Positions 28,911 through 35,362 of a stretch of 35,362 nt of DNA are shown here, in pieces. Made by a program: the position numbers and the translations under genes. Origin of the DNA: a virus. The first letter of the stretch is position 1. Each line of letters starts with the position of its first letter. The notes under the pieces were generated by a model. It did not search any database and had not been told where the DNA came from. It worked only from the letters and a program-made list of their open reading frames with translations. The DNA lies in IMG/VR virus record IMGVR_UViG_3300028920_000175, positions 1-35,362 of that record, one strand, 5' to 3'.

Positions 28911-29207
28911 TTATCTAAATTTCATTAAAATATCATTTTTAATGTTTTCTAAATCATTCAAACTTGGCACACTATTTATATTGAATTTTCGGCCGTTTTT
29001 TATAAATTTGTGCTTTTTGTTTTTTTCTGGAATTATACATAATCGGGTATTATTTAGCAATTGACTATCCGTGTTATTATTTTCTTCATTGCCCTTGGTT
29101 ACTAATAGTTTTAACTTTTTTTTTAATGATGATTTATTTTTTTCTTTTGCGTGTAAATTACTTGGCCTTATGTTTTTTACATAAGACTTTTTCATACTGA
29201 AAACCAT
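28911..29207 (-). CDS. Basic unknown protein
   Basis: 98 residues, strongly basic in the first half (KKSYVKNIRPSNLHAKEKNK, SSLKKKLKLLVTKGNEEN) with a disordered look, then a short C-terminal helix (LNDLENIKNDILMKFR). Either ATG 29207 or the internal ATG four codons later could start it; neither has a good ribosome site. Confidence 0.45.
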   Translation of the reverse strand: MVFSMKKSYVKNIRPSNLHAKEKNKSSLKKKLKLLVTKGNEENNNTDSQLLNNTRLCIIPEKNKKHKFIKNGRKFNINSVPSLNDLENIKNDILMKFR

Positions 29208-29270
29208 ACCAAAACATAAAACATGCCATGGTACTTCAAGGTGAGATTAGATATACTTTGATTCGTAAAT

Positions 29271-29474
29271 CTATAATAAATGCCAAGGGCCAGTTTCATC
29301 TACTACACTCCATTTAAAAATTTTTTTTTGTAATAAAATTAAATTACCGTGGAGCTTATAAACTAACTTTAATGTTGAGTCGGTTTTAACCTTGTCCTTT
29401 AGATACTTAACTTTTTTTAATCTTTTTTCTATAAGGAATATATTTGGTTTTAATTGATAAATATATGTTTTCAT
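29271..29474 (-). CDS. Small basic beta-rich protein
   Basis: 67 residues: KTYIYQLKPNIFLIEKRLKK, then VYKLHGNLILLQKKIFKWSV and a VDETGPWHLL end. Lys-rich strands; no known family. Confidence 0.45.
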   Translation of the reverse strand: MKTYIYQLKPNIFLIEKRLKKVKYLKDKVKTDSTLKLVYKLHGNLILLQKKIFKWSVVDETGPWHLL

Positions 29475-29512
29475 AATTTAATTTTAAATTATAAGAATAT
29501 ATATTTCAACAC

Positions 29513-29725
29513 TTATAGTGTAAATGCTACATCAAATTCAACTTGATATAATCTGCTCATCTTACTTCTTACTAATCTAGTCAACTTTAATAGTTCCGAA
29601 CTATCTTCATTTGATCTAAAATTTAAAATTGTTATTTCAATCCTGTATTGATATTGACCGACAAGATCAATTGAAAAATTCTTCACTAAAAAACAATTTT
29701 CCAATATTAATTCAATCTCACCCAT
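29513..29725 (-). CDS. Small beta-rich protein
   Basis: 70 residues: MGEIELILENCFLVKNFSID, LVGQYQYRIEITILNFRSNE, then a basic helix and VEFDVAFTL. Its start overlaps the stop of the Cys-containing protein at 29725 by one base. Function unknown. Confidence 0.5.
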   Translation of the reverse strand: MGEIELILENCFLVKNFSIDLVGQYQYRIEITILNFRSNEDSSELLKLTRLVRSKMSRLYQVEFDVAFTL

Positions 29726-30189
29726 TACAACCTCTTTTTTAATTTTACTTTATTTTTTAATGATATAACCTCAATTGGGTCTGGAAGTTTCCTTTCATCT
29801 TTATAAAAAATAACACCGCATGTTGGACAATAATTTTTTATGTCATTTGTTCTTATTTTCAACCTACCCTGTTTTATAAAATATTTAAGGTCACTATCTT
29901 TCAATTTCTTTTTACACTTTTTAAAATTATCCGAATCCAATTTTTTAATCTTATTTTTAATAGCTTCACATTTATGTACTATAGTTGTTGTTGTACTTTT
30001 TATTTTATAACTTATAATTTTTACTCTAAAACATGGTTTGGCCTGTTCACCTAATCCTAAATCCTCATAAACTTCATAATTAACATCGTTAATCATAAAA
30101 ACATCACCAACCTTTAATTTTTTTTCAAAATCCCTAAAAACAGGTTTTTCTAAATTTTTATCAAAGAATGAAAATAAAACATGTTCCAT
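29725..30189 (-). CDS. Protein with a C-terminal CPTCG zinc motif
   Basis: 154 residues. The first half is beta-rich (VGDVFMINDVNYEVYEDLGL); the centre is a Lys-rich helix; the C-terminal part has NYCPTCGVIFYKDERKLPDP. Only one CxxC is at the end; a second pair might come from CEAIKNKIKKLD... or KCKKKLK nearby, so zinc binding is possible but not certain. Confidence 0.55.
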   Translation of the reverse strand: MEHVLFSFFDKNLEKPVFRDFEKKLKVGDVFMINDVNYEVYEDLGLGEQAKPCFRVKIISYKIKSTTTTIVHKCEAIKNKIKKLDSDNFKKCKKKLKDSDLKYFIKQGRLKIRTNDIKNYCPTCGVIFYKDERKLPDPIEVISLKNKVKLKKRL

Positions 30190-30192
30190 AAA

Positions 30193-30666
30193 TTAAATTC
30201 CAGTTTTAAATGAACCTACATTACCTATTTTACTTTTTCGTGCCTCTTGAGCGTGTGTAATTATTAAAGCTAATCTGCCTGAAAATGTAAACCTTTCCAT
30301 TTGTTCTGCTGTCATATACTGTTTATTATTTAAAAGGTAAATAAATGCTTTCCTACAACTGGCCACGACTTCATTTATTTTATTATCAGGTACACCAAAA
30401 ACACCTGAATTATCAAATTCATCCTTAACTTTTTTAGCCGTTTGTTTCCATGATTCATCTAAATCACCTTTCTTATCGTAACTTCGGCCGCATAAAATAC
30501 ATGACTTATTAGCATACTGTTTATGTTTTATTTTTTGATATTGCATTAGCTTAATAGCTAAATCTCTTTGATGGTTAACTAGTTTATTATAAATTTCTTT
30601 TTTTGTGACACTCTCGTTTGGATGCAATCCTACACAATTTACACAATGCAATATTCCGTTTGCCAT
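30193..30666 (-). CDS. Two-CxxC zinc-binding protein
   Basis: 157 residues. Opens MANGILHCVNCVGLHPNESV and has CILCGRSYDKKGDLD at about residue 55, so two CxxC pairs can form one zinc site. The rest is helical with FIYLLNNKQYMTAEQMERFT. First gene left of the IS element, and the interrupted ORF ends 40 bp upstream of its start. Unknown function. Confidence 0.6.
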   Translation of the reverse strand: MANGILHCVNCVGLHPNESVTKKEIYNKLVNHQRDLAIKLMQYQKIKHKQYANKSCILCGRSYDKKGDLDESWKQTAKKVKDEFDNSGVFGVPDNKINEVVASCRKAFIYLLNNKQYMTAEQMERFTFSGRLALIITHAQEARKSKIGNVGSFKTGI

Positions 30667-30808
30667 TTTTAAAATCCTTTTTAAAAAATGCTTTTATTTT
30701 TTTATTTACGGTATAATAAATCTTTTTACTAAATACCTCGCATCAAAATCTGTTTCATGTAAAGAAGTATTTGTTGTTATTATTACACTCATTTTACTTT
30801 CTGGTAAA

Positions 30809-30890
30809 CTGACATCTCCCCATGCCTAAAGGCAGGGGGTTCTTGCTTCCTGACATCTCCCCATGCCTAAAGGCAGGGGGTTCTTGCTTC
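30809..30890. repeat. Exact tandem duplication of the 41-bp right end
   Basis: Copies at 30809-30849 and 30850-30890 are identical, with no spacer. Each contains the right-end hairpin with stem CCCC..GGGG and GCCTTTAGGC. The tnpB stop codon lies in the inner copy. In this family the right end also forms the end of the guide (omega/reRNA) scaffold, so the duplication alters what sits next to it. Confidence 0.9.
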
Positions 30891-32009
30891 ACAGATTCCT
30901 CTAGTGAGGATATCTCCACAAGACTTCAGGACGCTGTCCACGCCCCTGTTTTTTATATTTATTGACGCGTTTATATCTCTATCATGATGAGTTTCACACT
31001 TAGGGCAAATCCATTCACGAATAAAAAGTTTAAGCTCTTTATTTACATGACCGCAATCGGAACATTCTTGTGAAGTTCTTTTGGGATCTATTTTTACAAA
31101 GTATTTCCCATACCATTCGCATTTGTATTCTAATTGTCTGAAAAATTCGCCCCAGTTCATATTTAGAATAGATCTTGCTAACTTATGATTTTTTACCATA
31201 TTTTTAATTTGCAATTTTTCTACTGAGATTAAATCGTGGTTTTTGACTAAATCTTTGCTGAGTTTATGCAAGAAATCATTTTTGATATTTGTTATTTTAT
31301 TCCAAATTCTTGCTATTTTTAGTTTCCATTTTTTAAAATGCTTGCTTCCTTTTCTGCATTTCGCTTGCTTTCTCTGGTAAAACTTCAGTTTTCCCTCGAT
31401 TTCTTTTAACTGATTAGGAGGATGATATTTTTTGCTATTTGACAGAGTGGCCATTGTTTTTATGCCGACATCAATACCTATTGAATCTTTTATCTCTTTA
31501 ATTTTTTCAGTTTTCTTTAAATCATCAATACAGAAAGAAACAAAATATTGACCGGCCGGATTTTTTGAAATTGTAGCAGTCTTAATTTCTCCACAAAATC
31601 TTCTTAGACCTCTACAATTCAAAAGACCAATTTTAGGGAATTTGATCTTGCTATACGAAACACTAACACTCCCAACAACTGAATATGATTGTTTATCTGA
31701 TTTTTTTTTGAATTTTGGGAATCCTTTTTTTTCTTTGAAAAACTTCCTGTAAGCAGAGTCTAAATGCCTTAACGATTGTTGCAATCCTTGAGCATTTGCA
31801 TCTTTTAAAAAGGCCCTCTCATCTGTTTTTTTCCAAAAAGTGAGCATTTTAGATATTTCAATTATAGACAAATTTTCCTTGTACTCTTCCCATCTATTGA
31901 TTTTAAGAGCAAGGGCCTGATTGTATACAAAACGCGCACAACCAAATGATATATTTAGTTGCTTAGTTTGTTCTTGTGTTGGATATACTCTAATTTTTAA
32001 TGCTCTCAT
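30867..32009 (-). CDS. tnpB: TnpB, RNA-guided nuclease
   Basis: 380 residues, typical TnpB length. The N-terminal helix-turn-helix part begins MRALKIRVYPTQEQTKQLNI with FVYNQALALK; RuvC catalytic residues are present in IGIDVGIKTMATL (Asp), LISVEKLQIKNM (Glu) and HHDRDINASINI (Asp). The zinc finger is CSDCGHVNKELK with ICPKCETHHD. TnpB cuts DNA guided by the omega RNA from the element's right end, keeping the element at its site. Codon use is richer in CTT/GCA than the phage genes around it, which suggests recent transfer. The frame is intact. Confidence 0.93.
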   Translation of the reverse strand: MRALKIRVYPTQEQTKQLNISFGCARFVYNQALALKINRWEEYKENLSIIEISKMLTFWKKTDERAFLKDANAQGLQQSLRHLDSAYRKFFKEKKGFPKFKKKSDKQSYSVVGSVSVSYSKIKFPKIGLLNCRGLRRFCGEIKTATISKNPAGQYFVSFCIDDLKKTEKIKEIKDSIGIDVGIKTMATLSNSKKYHPPNQLKEIEGKLKFYQRKQAKCRKGSKHFKKWKLKIARIWNKITNIKNDFLHKLSKDLVKNHDLISVEKLQIKNMVKNHKLARSILNMNWGEFFRQLEYKCEWYGKYFVKIDPKRTSQECSDCGHVNKELKLFIREWICPKCETHHDRDINASINIKNRGVDSVLKSCGDILTRGICEARTPCL

Positions 32010-32055
32010 ATTTATTTTTTAATCGTTTTTTATCACTAATTCAAGGGAAAATCCT

Positions 32056-32099
32056 CGCCGAAGGGCGTAGCCTTATATCCCCATAAATAAATTTAGGGG
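32056..32099 (-). repeat. Left-end hairpins of the IS element
   Basis: CGCC-GAAG-GGCG (32056-32067) and CCCC-ATAAATAAATTTA-GGGG (32079-32099) are imperfect hairpins near the left boundary, the usual subterminal structures recognised by TnpA. They lie between tnpB and the interrupted ORF. Confidence 0.65.
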
Positions 32100-32172
32100 T
32101 TTTACGGCCACATTTGATAATTTTTTAACAATCAACTTCTTATGCTCTGCTGTATAATCATTCCAATTCATT

Positions 32173-34221
32173 TTAAATTACTCCAAATTCTATTTTATTA
32201 AATTCAGGATTATTTCTTGTTATATGTTTTAACAATTTTTTTATTTTTATTCCGATTTCTTTAAATGTCATAAATGGTTCTGTTTGCAATAAACATGCAC
32301 ATTCACTTTTTGCACGATCTAAATAATATCTTAAATTAAGTTTATCACAAATATCTGTTACAAAATTATATGCTTTTTGTTCACGTTCAGATATTTTTAT
32401 TTCTTTTTTAGTATCTTTCAATTCTTCATATTTTTGTAAAACTAAATCACTAATTATCATTCTTAATTTATCATCAACTTTTTTATACTGAACATGCCAC
32501 GGTTTAAATTTCTGTAATATATCAAATTCAAACTCATTCAATTGTCTCATTGCTTTTTCTTCAATCTTATCAAATTCACTTCTTAAACCATCTTTACAAT
32601 CTCTTAAAAAATTTACTTTATTTTGATACTCTCTTTGGCCTACTTGCTTTGGTGAATTATATTCCCTTTTTCTTTTTGCTTCTTCCCTCTCAAATTTTAT
32701 ATCATTCAAGATTTTTTCAACTATCATACCTTTACCATCTTTATTCAATTTCAAATACTGGTCTAAAGATATTTCTATGTTTTCATTTTTATCTCTGTTA
32801 TGTGGCCACGCACCTTTTGTTTCTAATCTTTCAAATATTTTATAAAGCAAATGATTGTGACTATGACTTTTAAAGTATGAATTATTAGAAATTATTTTTC
32901 TTATGTCATTAATGTTTTTATGTCTATAGTCTTTTCCATTTTTACTTGGTGTAAGATTAAATCTACTTATCAAACCGAAGTTAGTATTTCTATTTTTTAC
33001 TTCATCAACTTTTAGTTTTTCTATAACTGGAATATCAACTTGATTAGTCTCAATTTTGAATGAAACATCTTTTACACCTTTCTTTGTTTCGATTTTTTTA
33101 ATTTCAGTTTGATTAGTCTCAAGGTTTTCAATTATATTTTCAAGTGTCACTTTTTCATCATCAACTTTTTCAACTTCTTTCAGATTAAATAAATCTTTAA
33201 AAATTTCTATAGTTCCTTTTAACGCAGTTAGTCCGAAAATTTTATCACTGGTTTTATTTTCTTTATCTGCACTACTTTCACTTAAAGGATTTATGGTACT
33301 TTCTACTCTATTATAATGTATGCATTTTTGTCGTTTTTCCGATGCATTTTTGTCATTTTCCGATGCATTTTTGTCATTTTCATTTTCTAAATTCTCTTTG
33401 ATAGTGGATTCTTTCTTTTTTGACTCACTGTATACATTATCTAAAAATCTGGGATGGATTATGTAACCATAGGATTTACCATCATGTGCCTGACATTTAT
33501 TTATATAAATTATTTCATCTTTCCCAAGTTTTGTTAAAGTAGTTTGTAATATTCTACCACAAACTTTATTTGATAAATCTGCAATCCCTTGAATTGAATT
33601 TGTATAAAAATCGTTATGGTATCCCTTTTTTAAAGTTTCATACAAAATAGTAAAAGCAACATAAACATCATTTGAATTATCTGCTTTTCTTATAATTTCA
33701 CATATTGTTTCAAGATCAATTTGTGTAAAAGATTTCCCTTCAATTTTTTTTGCTTTTTTAATTGAAAAATCAAAATATTTTTTTCTTTTTATTACGATTA
33801 AACCATCATCTATAAACGCATCTATACATCTTTGTATAGTCTTTAAACTTATTAATTTATTATCACCCTTAATTTCTTTTATTTCATTTTCAACTCTTAC
33901 AGCTAAATTATTTAACTTTATTAACTCAAAAGTATTTTCATATAAATTTGCTATTTTATTTAAAATTAAAAAAACAAGAAACTTTTTTGTACTATCTAAA
34001 GCATCATTAAAATATAAAACATTTTTTATATCTGAATCGTACATTTGTATAAAACATGCATTATCTCTTCTTATCAATTTTTTATGTTTATTAAATGAAT
34101 CAATGGGTAAGTTATCAATATCTAATTTATTGGGCGGCCTGCATTGCGTTTCTGATTTTTTTGCACTAAAATTGAAAATTTCTTTTGTATTATGTTTGAC
34201 AACTTCACTTAATTTTATCAT
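32173..34221 (-). CDS. Replication-initiator-like protein with embedded repeats
   Basis: 682 residues. Residues about 80-275 hold two winged-helix-like segments (KFLVFLILNKIANLYENTFE; LISLKTIQRCIDAFIDDGLI and SNKVCGRILQTTLTKLGKDE), the build of phage and plasmid initiators. A Lys/Glu/Asn-rich linker follows, including the repeated ENDKNAS from the DNA repeats at 33320-33383. The C-terminal 250 residues are charged helices. I infer an initiator or helicase-loader function from the N-terminal DNA-binding fold plus iterons in the gene; no direct replication motif (RCR, primase) is seen. ATG 34221 follows the stem-loop leader. Confidence 0.6.
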   Translation of the reverse strand: MIKLSEVVKHNTKEIFNFSAKKSETQCRPPNKLDIDNLPIDSFNKHKKLIRRDNACFIQMYDSDIKNVLYFNDALDSTKKFLVFLILNKIANLYENTFELIKLNNLAVRVENEIKEIKGDNKLISLKTIQRCIDAFIDDGLIVIKRKKYFDFSIKKAKKIEGKSFTQIDLETICEIIRKADNSNDVYVAFTILYETLKKGYHNDFYTNSIQGIADLSNKVCGRILQTTLTKLGKDEIIYINKCQAHDGKSYGYIIHPRFLDNVYSESKKKESTIKENLENENDKNASENDKNASEKRQKCIHYNRVESTINPLSESSADKENKTSDKIFGLTALKGTIEIFKDLFNLKEVEKVDDEKVTLENIIENLETNQTEIKKIETKKGVKDVSFKIETNQVDIPVIEKLKVDEVKNRNTNFGLISRFNLTPSKNGKDYRHKNINDIRKIISNNSYFKSHSHNHLLYKIFERLETKGAWPHNRDKNENIEISLDQYLKLNKDGKGMIVEKILNDIKFEREEAKRKREYNSPKQVGQREYQNKVNFLRDCKDGLRSEFDKIEEKAMRQLNEFEFDILQKFKPWHVQYKKVDDKLRMIISDLVLQKYEELKDTKKEIKISEREQKAYNFVTDICDKLNLRYYLDRAKSECACLLQTEPFMTFKEIGIKIKKLLKHITRNNPEFNKIEFGVI
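33320..33383. repeat. Three iteron-like direct repeats inside the initiator gene
   Basis: Copies at 33320-33341 (22 bp), 33342-33362 and 33363-33383 (21 bp each). Each starts ATGCATTTTTGTC and continues TTTTCCG or TTTTCAT. They are in frame for the protein (a repeated seven-residue ENDKNAS), yet also form an evenly spaced array of the palindromic core ATGCAT with helical period. The layout parallels lambda, where iterons lie in the initiator gene O. Confidence 0.75.
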
Positions 34222-34236
34222 AATGGGCCTGTGTTT

Positions 34237-34322
34237 AAAGTGGTTTCAAACCACTTTGTTTTTGGGCCAACTTCTTAGTTGGCCTGTGTTTTGTGTTCTT
34301 TGTTTGAGGTGATTTAGCCTCA
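34237..34322 (-). promoter_or_regulatory. Three stem-loops in the initiator leader
   Basis: Hairpins at 34237-34257 (10 bp, AAAGTGGTTT), 34265-34284 (8 bp, GGCCAACT with TCTT loop) and 34305-34322 (5 bp, TGAGG). On the minus strand each is followed by a CAAAACA/AAACACA-type linker and AAACACAGGCC occurs twice, the last one ending just before ATG 34221. They lie in the untranslated leader, suggesting translational, attenuation or replication control. Confidence 0.72.
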
Positions 34323-34448
34323 TGTTTAAGTTTAGTCTGGATTATTTTTTTATAGAATCGGGTCAGCAAAACAAGAATCTATTTAGAAATAAAAAAGACG
34401 TTTTTAATGTTTTATAGTCTTGAGTATAAAAGTTCAACTAAAAAACAT

Positions 34449-34928
34449 TCACACCTTAAAAAGATTTTTATATGGAACGTTCAAAAAATCTTTCATCAAA
34501 AAAAACACTAGGCCTCTGTTAAGTAAGAAATTTTTTATTTTCTTACTTAACCCTAGCTGTTTAAAAACATTTTTTTCCAAACAAATATAATCAGTGTCAA
34601 AATTTTTAGTGAAAATCAAAACAGGAATTTTTTTTGAAATTTTTGAATCTCTTACTGACTGTTTCCACCAGCTAAGTATACCAGTCTGTATATTATTGCC
34701 TGTCAACAATTCCGTTAATTGCCAACCTTGTCTATTTTTTAATTCAATATTGAAAGGCCAGTCAACCATGTCTTTTGGGTCTACAGGTGTTATATCGCCT
34801 CTCGAATTCCAACCGCCACTTTGAGGACTTCTTCTAAGCTTTATATTTGACCAGTCACTTAACTTTTTTGCAATTTGTCTTTCATAGGTTGCACCTTTTT
34901 TTCTACTATTTATTTTTTTCTTTTTCAT
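34449..34928 (-). CDS. PDDEXK nuclease, Hjc-like
   Basis: 159 residues from ATG 34928 (a GTG four codons earlier is possible). The motif order is GATYERQIAKKL (Glu of motif I), GDITPVDP (Asp), then FNIELKNRQGW (E-x-K) and QLTELL: the PDDEXK core seen in archaeal-type Holliday junction resolvases and related phage nucleases. It could resolve recombination intermediates or replication forks. C-terminal KIPVLIFTKNFDTDYICLEK completes the fold. A parS-like palindrome lies 27 bp upstream. Confidence 0.75.
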   Translation of the reverse strand: MKKKKINSRKKGATYERQIAKKLSDWSNIKLRRSPQSGGWNSRGDITPVDPKDMVDWPFNIELKNRQGWQLTELLTGNNIQTGILSWWKQSVRDSKISKKIPVLIFTKNFDTDYICLEKNVFKQLGLSKKIKNFLLNRGLVFFLMKDFLNVPYKNLFKV

Positions 34929-34954
34929 AGGTCGCACCACTTTTTTTATTAAAT

Positions 34955-34970
34955 TGTTCCACGTGGAACA
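34955..34970. promoter_or_regulatory. parS-like palindrome
   Basis: TGTTCCACGTGGAACA is a perfect 16-bp palindrome, one base from the well-known ParB-binding site TGTTCCACGTGAAACA. A second, degenerate half (CATTCCACGCAAAACA, 34980-34995) lies 10 bp away. No parA or parB is in the window. Host ParB (Spo0J) may bind it, or a phage regulator may use the same kind of palindrome. Confidence 0.6.
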
Positions 34971-35002
34971 TCATAAAAACATTCCACGCAAAACATTAAA
35001 TA

Positions 35003-35362
35003 TTAAAACGTGTAAATAAATGATAAGGCCGTATAATTGGAATCAAAATCTTTATTCTTATTTTTTCCAAATACAAATTCACCACCAACACCACTGGTAA
35101 ATAAAATTTGGAATCCTAAACCATATTTATAATAAAATAAATTTTTACTATCATTTTCTTTTACACCTATCATTGATTCAAACTCTACAACGGCATGATC
35201 TAAACCAAGGCCCAATTCTAAAAATGGTTTTAACTGAAAACTTTTTATTGGTGCTTTGTAAAAAAATCTTTGTAATACGCCGTATTGATATCGCTTAAAT
35301 CTGTAGGTTGCTAATTCTTGGCCTTGATATGCCAATGTTTGTTTATAACCTGTAAAGGAAAA
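35003..35362 (-). CDS. Outer-membrane beta-barrel protein, C-terminal part
   Basis: The frame is open to the window edge, so the gene continues to the right; 119 codons are visible plus stop. The sequence alternates hydrophobic and polar residues in strands (FQLKPFLELGLGL; YKYGLGFQILF; VGGEFVFGKNK) and ends SFIYTF with Phe last, the BAM-recognised signal of outer-membrane barrels. It is a phage-linked or host OM protein; a superinfection-exclusion or receptor-modifying role is inference. The left neighbour nuclease is 20 bp beyond the parS-like site. Confidence 0.7.
   Translation of the reverse strand, partial: FSFTGYKQTLAYQGQELATYRFKRYQYGVLQRFFYKAPIKSFQLKPFLELGLGLDHAVVEFESMIGVKENDSKNLFYYKYGLGFQILFTSGVGGEFVFGKNKNKDFDSNYTALSFIYTF

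Larger units (their letters stand above)
30809..32100 (-). mobile_element. IS200/IS605-family tnpB-only element
   Basis: About 1.29 kb. It has no terminal inverted repeats and no target duplication, has subterminal hairpins at the left end (32056-32067 and 32079-32099) and a hairpin-forming right end (GCCTTTAGGC), and carries only tnpB. This is the IS1341-type arrangement, mobilised in trans by a TnpA. The boundaries are set by the in-frame empty site. The sequence left of the left end on the minus strand (GTAAA) would be the target motif; I cannot confirm it from one copy. Confidence 0.82.
30706..32171 (-). pseudogene. 57-codon ORF split by the IS element
   Basis: 5' part: ATG 32171 to 32101 (MNWNDYTAEHKKLIVKKLSN, then VAV). 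3' part: 30808 to stop 30706, ending with LPESKMSVIITTNTSLHETD and FDARYLVKRFIIP. Joining 32101 directly to 30808 gives one continuous 57-residue frame (71 + 103 nt = 58 codons with stop). This both defines the element ends and shows that a small gene was broken. The IITTN segment resembles helicase/primase C-terminal pieces but the protein is too short to assign. Confidence 0.65.

Noticed and set aside
30809-30890. CRISPR-like repeat
   Set aside because: Only two directly adjacent copies without spacers; they form the right end of the IS element.
30867-32009. A full IS605 with tnpA
   Set aside because: No transposase gene lies beside tnpB between the mapped ends; only the tnpB-only form is supported.
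34600-34824. Plus-strand frame opposite the nuclease
   Set aside because: Antisense of a clear PDDEXK gene, without its own start signals.
1-35362. tRNA genes
   Set aside because: No cloverleaf with GTTCRANNC T-loop was found by eye; a covariance search was not possible.
1-35362. Alternative genetic code (TGA as Trp)
   Set aside because: TGA ends several well-formed genes in coupled ATGA overlaps, and Trp is TGG in the recognisable proteins.

Overview
The window is about 35 kb of very AT-rich DNA carrying the head-assembly end and the early/accessory end of a tailed double-stranded DNA phage, seen as a free phage, phage-plasmid or prophage. Except for one moron-like gene (12208-12966), every gene I accept reads on the minus strand, so transcription runs right to left. 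Shine-Dalgarno sequences are strong (AAGGAGG before the capsid gene) and TAA, TAG and TGA all act as stops, so the code looks standard. The right edge holds the C-terminal part of an outer-membrane beta-barrel ending in aromatic residues, and the single plus-strand gene has a signal peptide. These point to a low-GC diderm host, but I cannot name it.

Region 1 (1-10842) is the virion operon, in transcription order: a CxxCxGxG zinc protein, small terminase, large terminase with a mini-intein inside its P-loop, PBSX-type portal, Mu F/SPP1 gp7-type head protein with a LAGLIDADG intein next to its C-terminal CRS motif, XkdF-like prohead protease with six His-x-His motifs, acidic scaffold-like protein, and major capsid protein. 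A hairpin terminator follows the capsid gene.

Region 2 (10843-15842) is a control and moron region: a minimal tyrosine recombinase, a small conserved phage protein, a secreted leucine-rich-repeat protein, a ribbon-helix-helix protein, a DUF5662-like protein and several small genes. Three minus promoters share an identical 17-bp palindrome in the -35/-10 spacer, and the single plus promoter has a degraded version in the same place. They look like one regulon.

Region 3 (15317-18233) is a toxin-antitoxin-like operon: a RelE/HigB-like toxin, an XRE antitoxin, a second HigA (COG5499)-like protein and small partners, driven by a near-consensus promoter at 18205-18233. Upstream is about 0.95 kb of non-coding DNA with perfect hairpins and a diverged tandem repeat of about 195 bp.

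Region 4 (19180-30666) is a long run of small, tightly packed or overlapping early-type genes, most unrecognised. Recognisable ones are a HAD-like phosphatase, a protein with an Acb2/Tad1-like helical hairpin (candidate nucleotide-signal sponge), zinc-ribbon proteins and several similar-looking small helical proteins.

Region 5 (30706-35362) holds a tnpB-only IS200/IS605-family element with a tandemly duplicated right end, inserted in a 57-codon ORF that can be rebuilt in frame. It is followed by a replication-initiator-like gene with three iteron-like 21-22 bp repeats inside it and three stem-loops in its leader, a PDDEXK nuclease, a parS-like palindrome and the beta-barrel gene. All assignments come from reading the sequence, without database searches.
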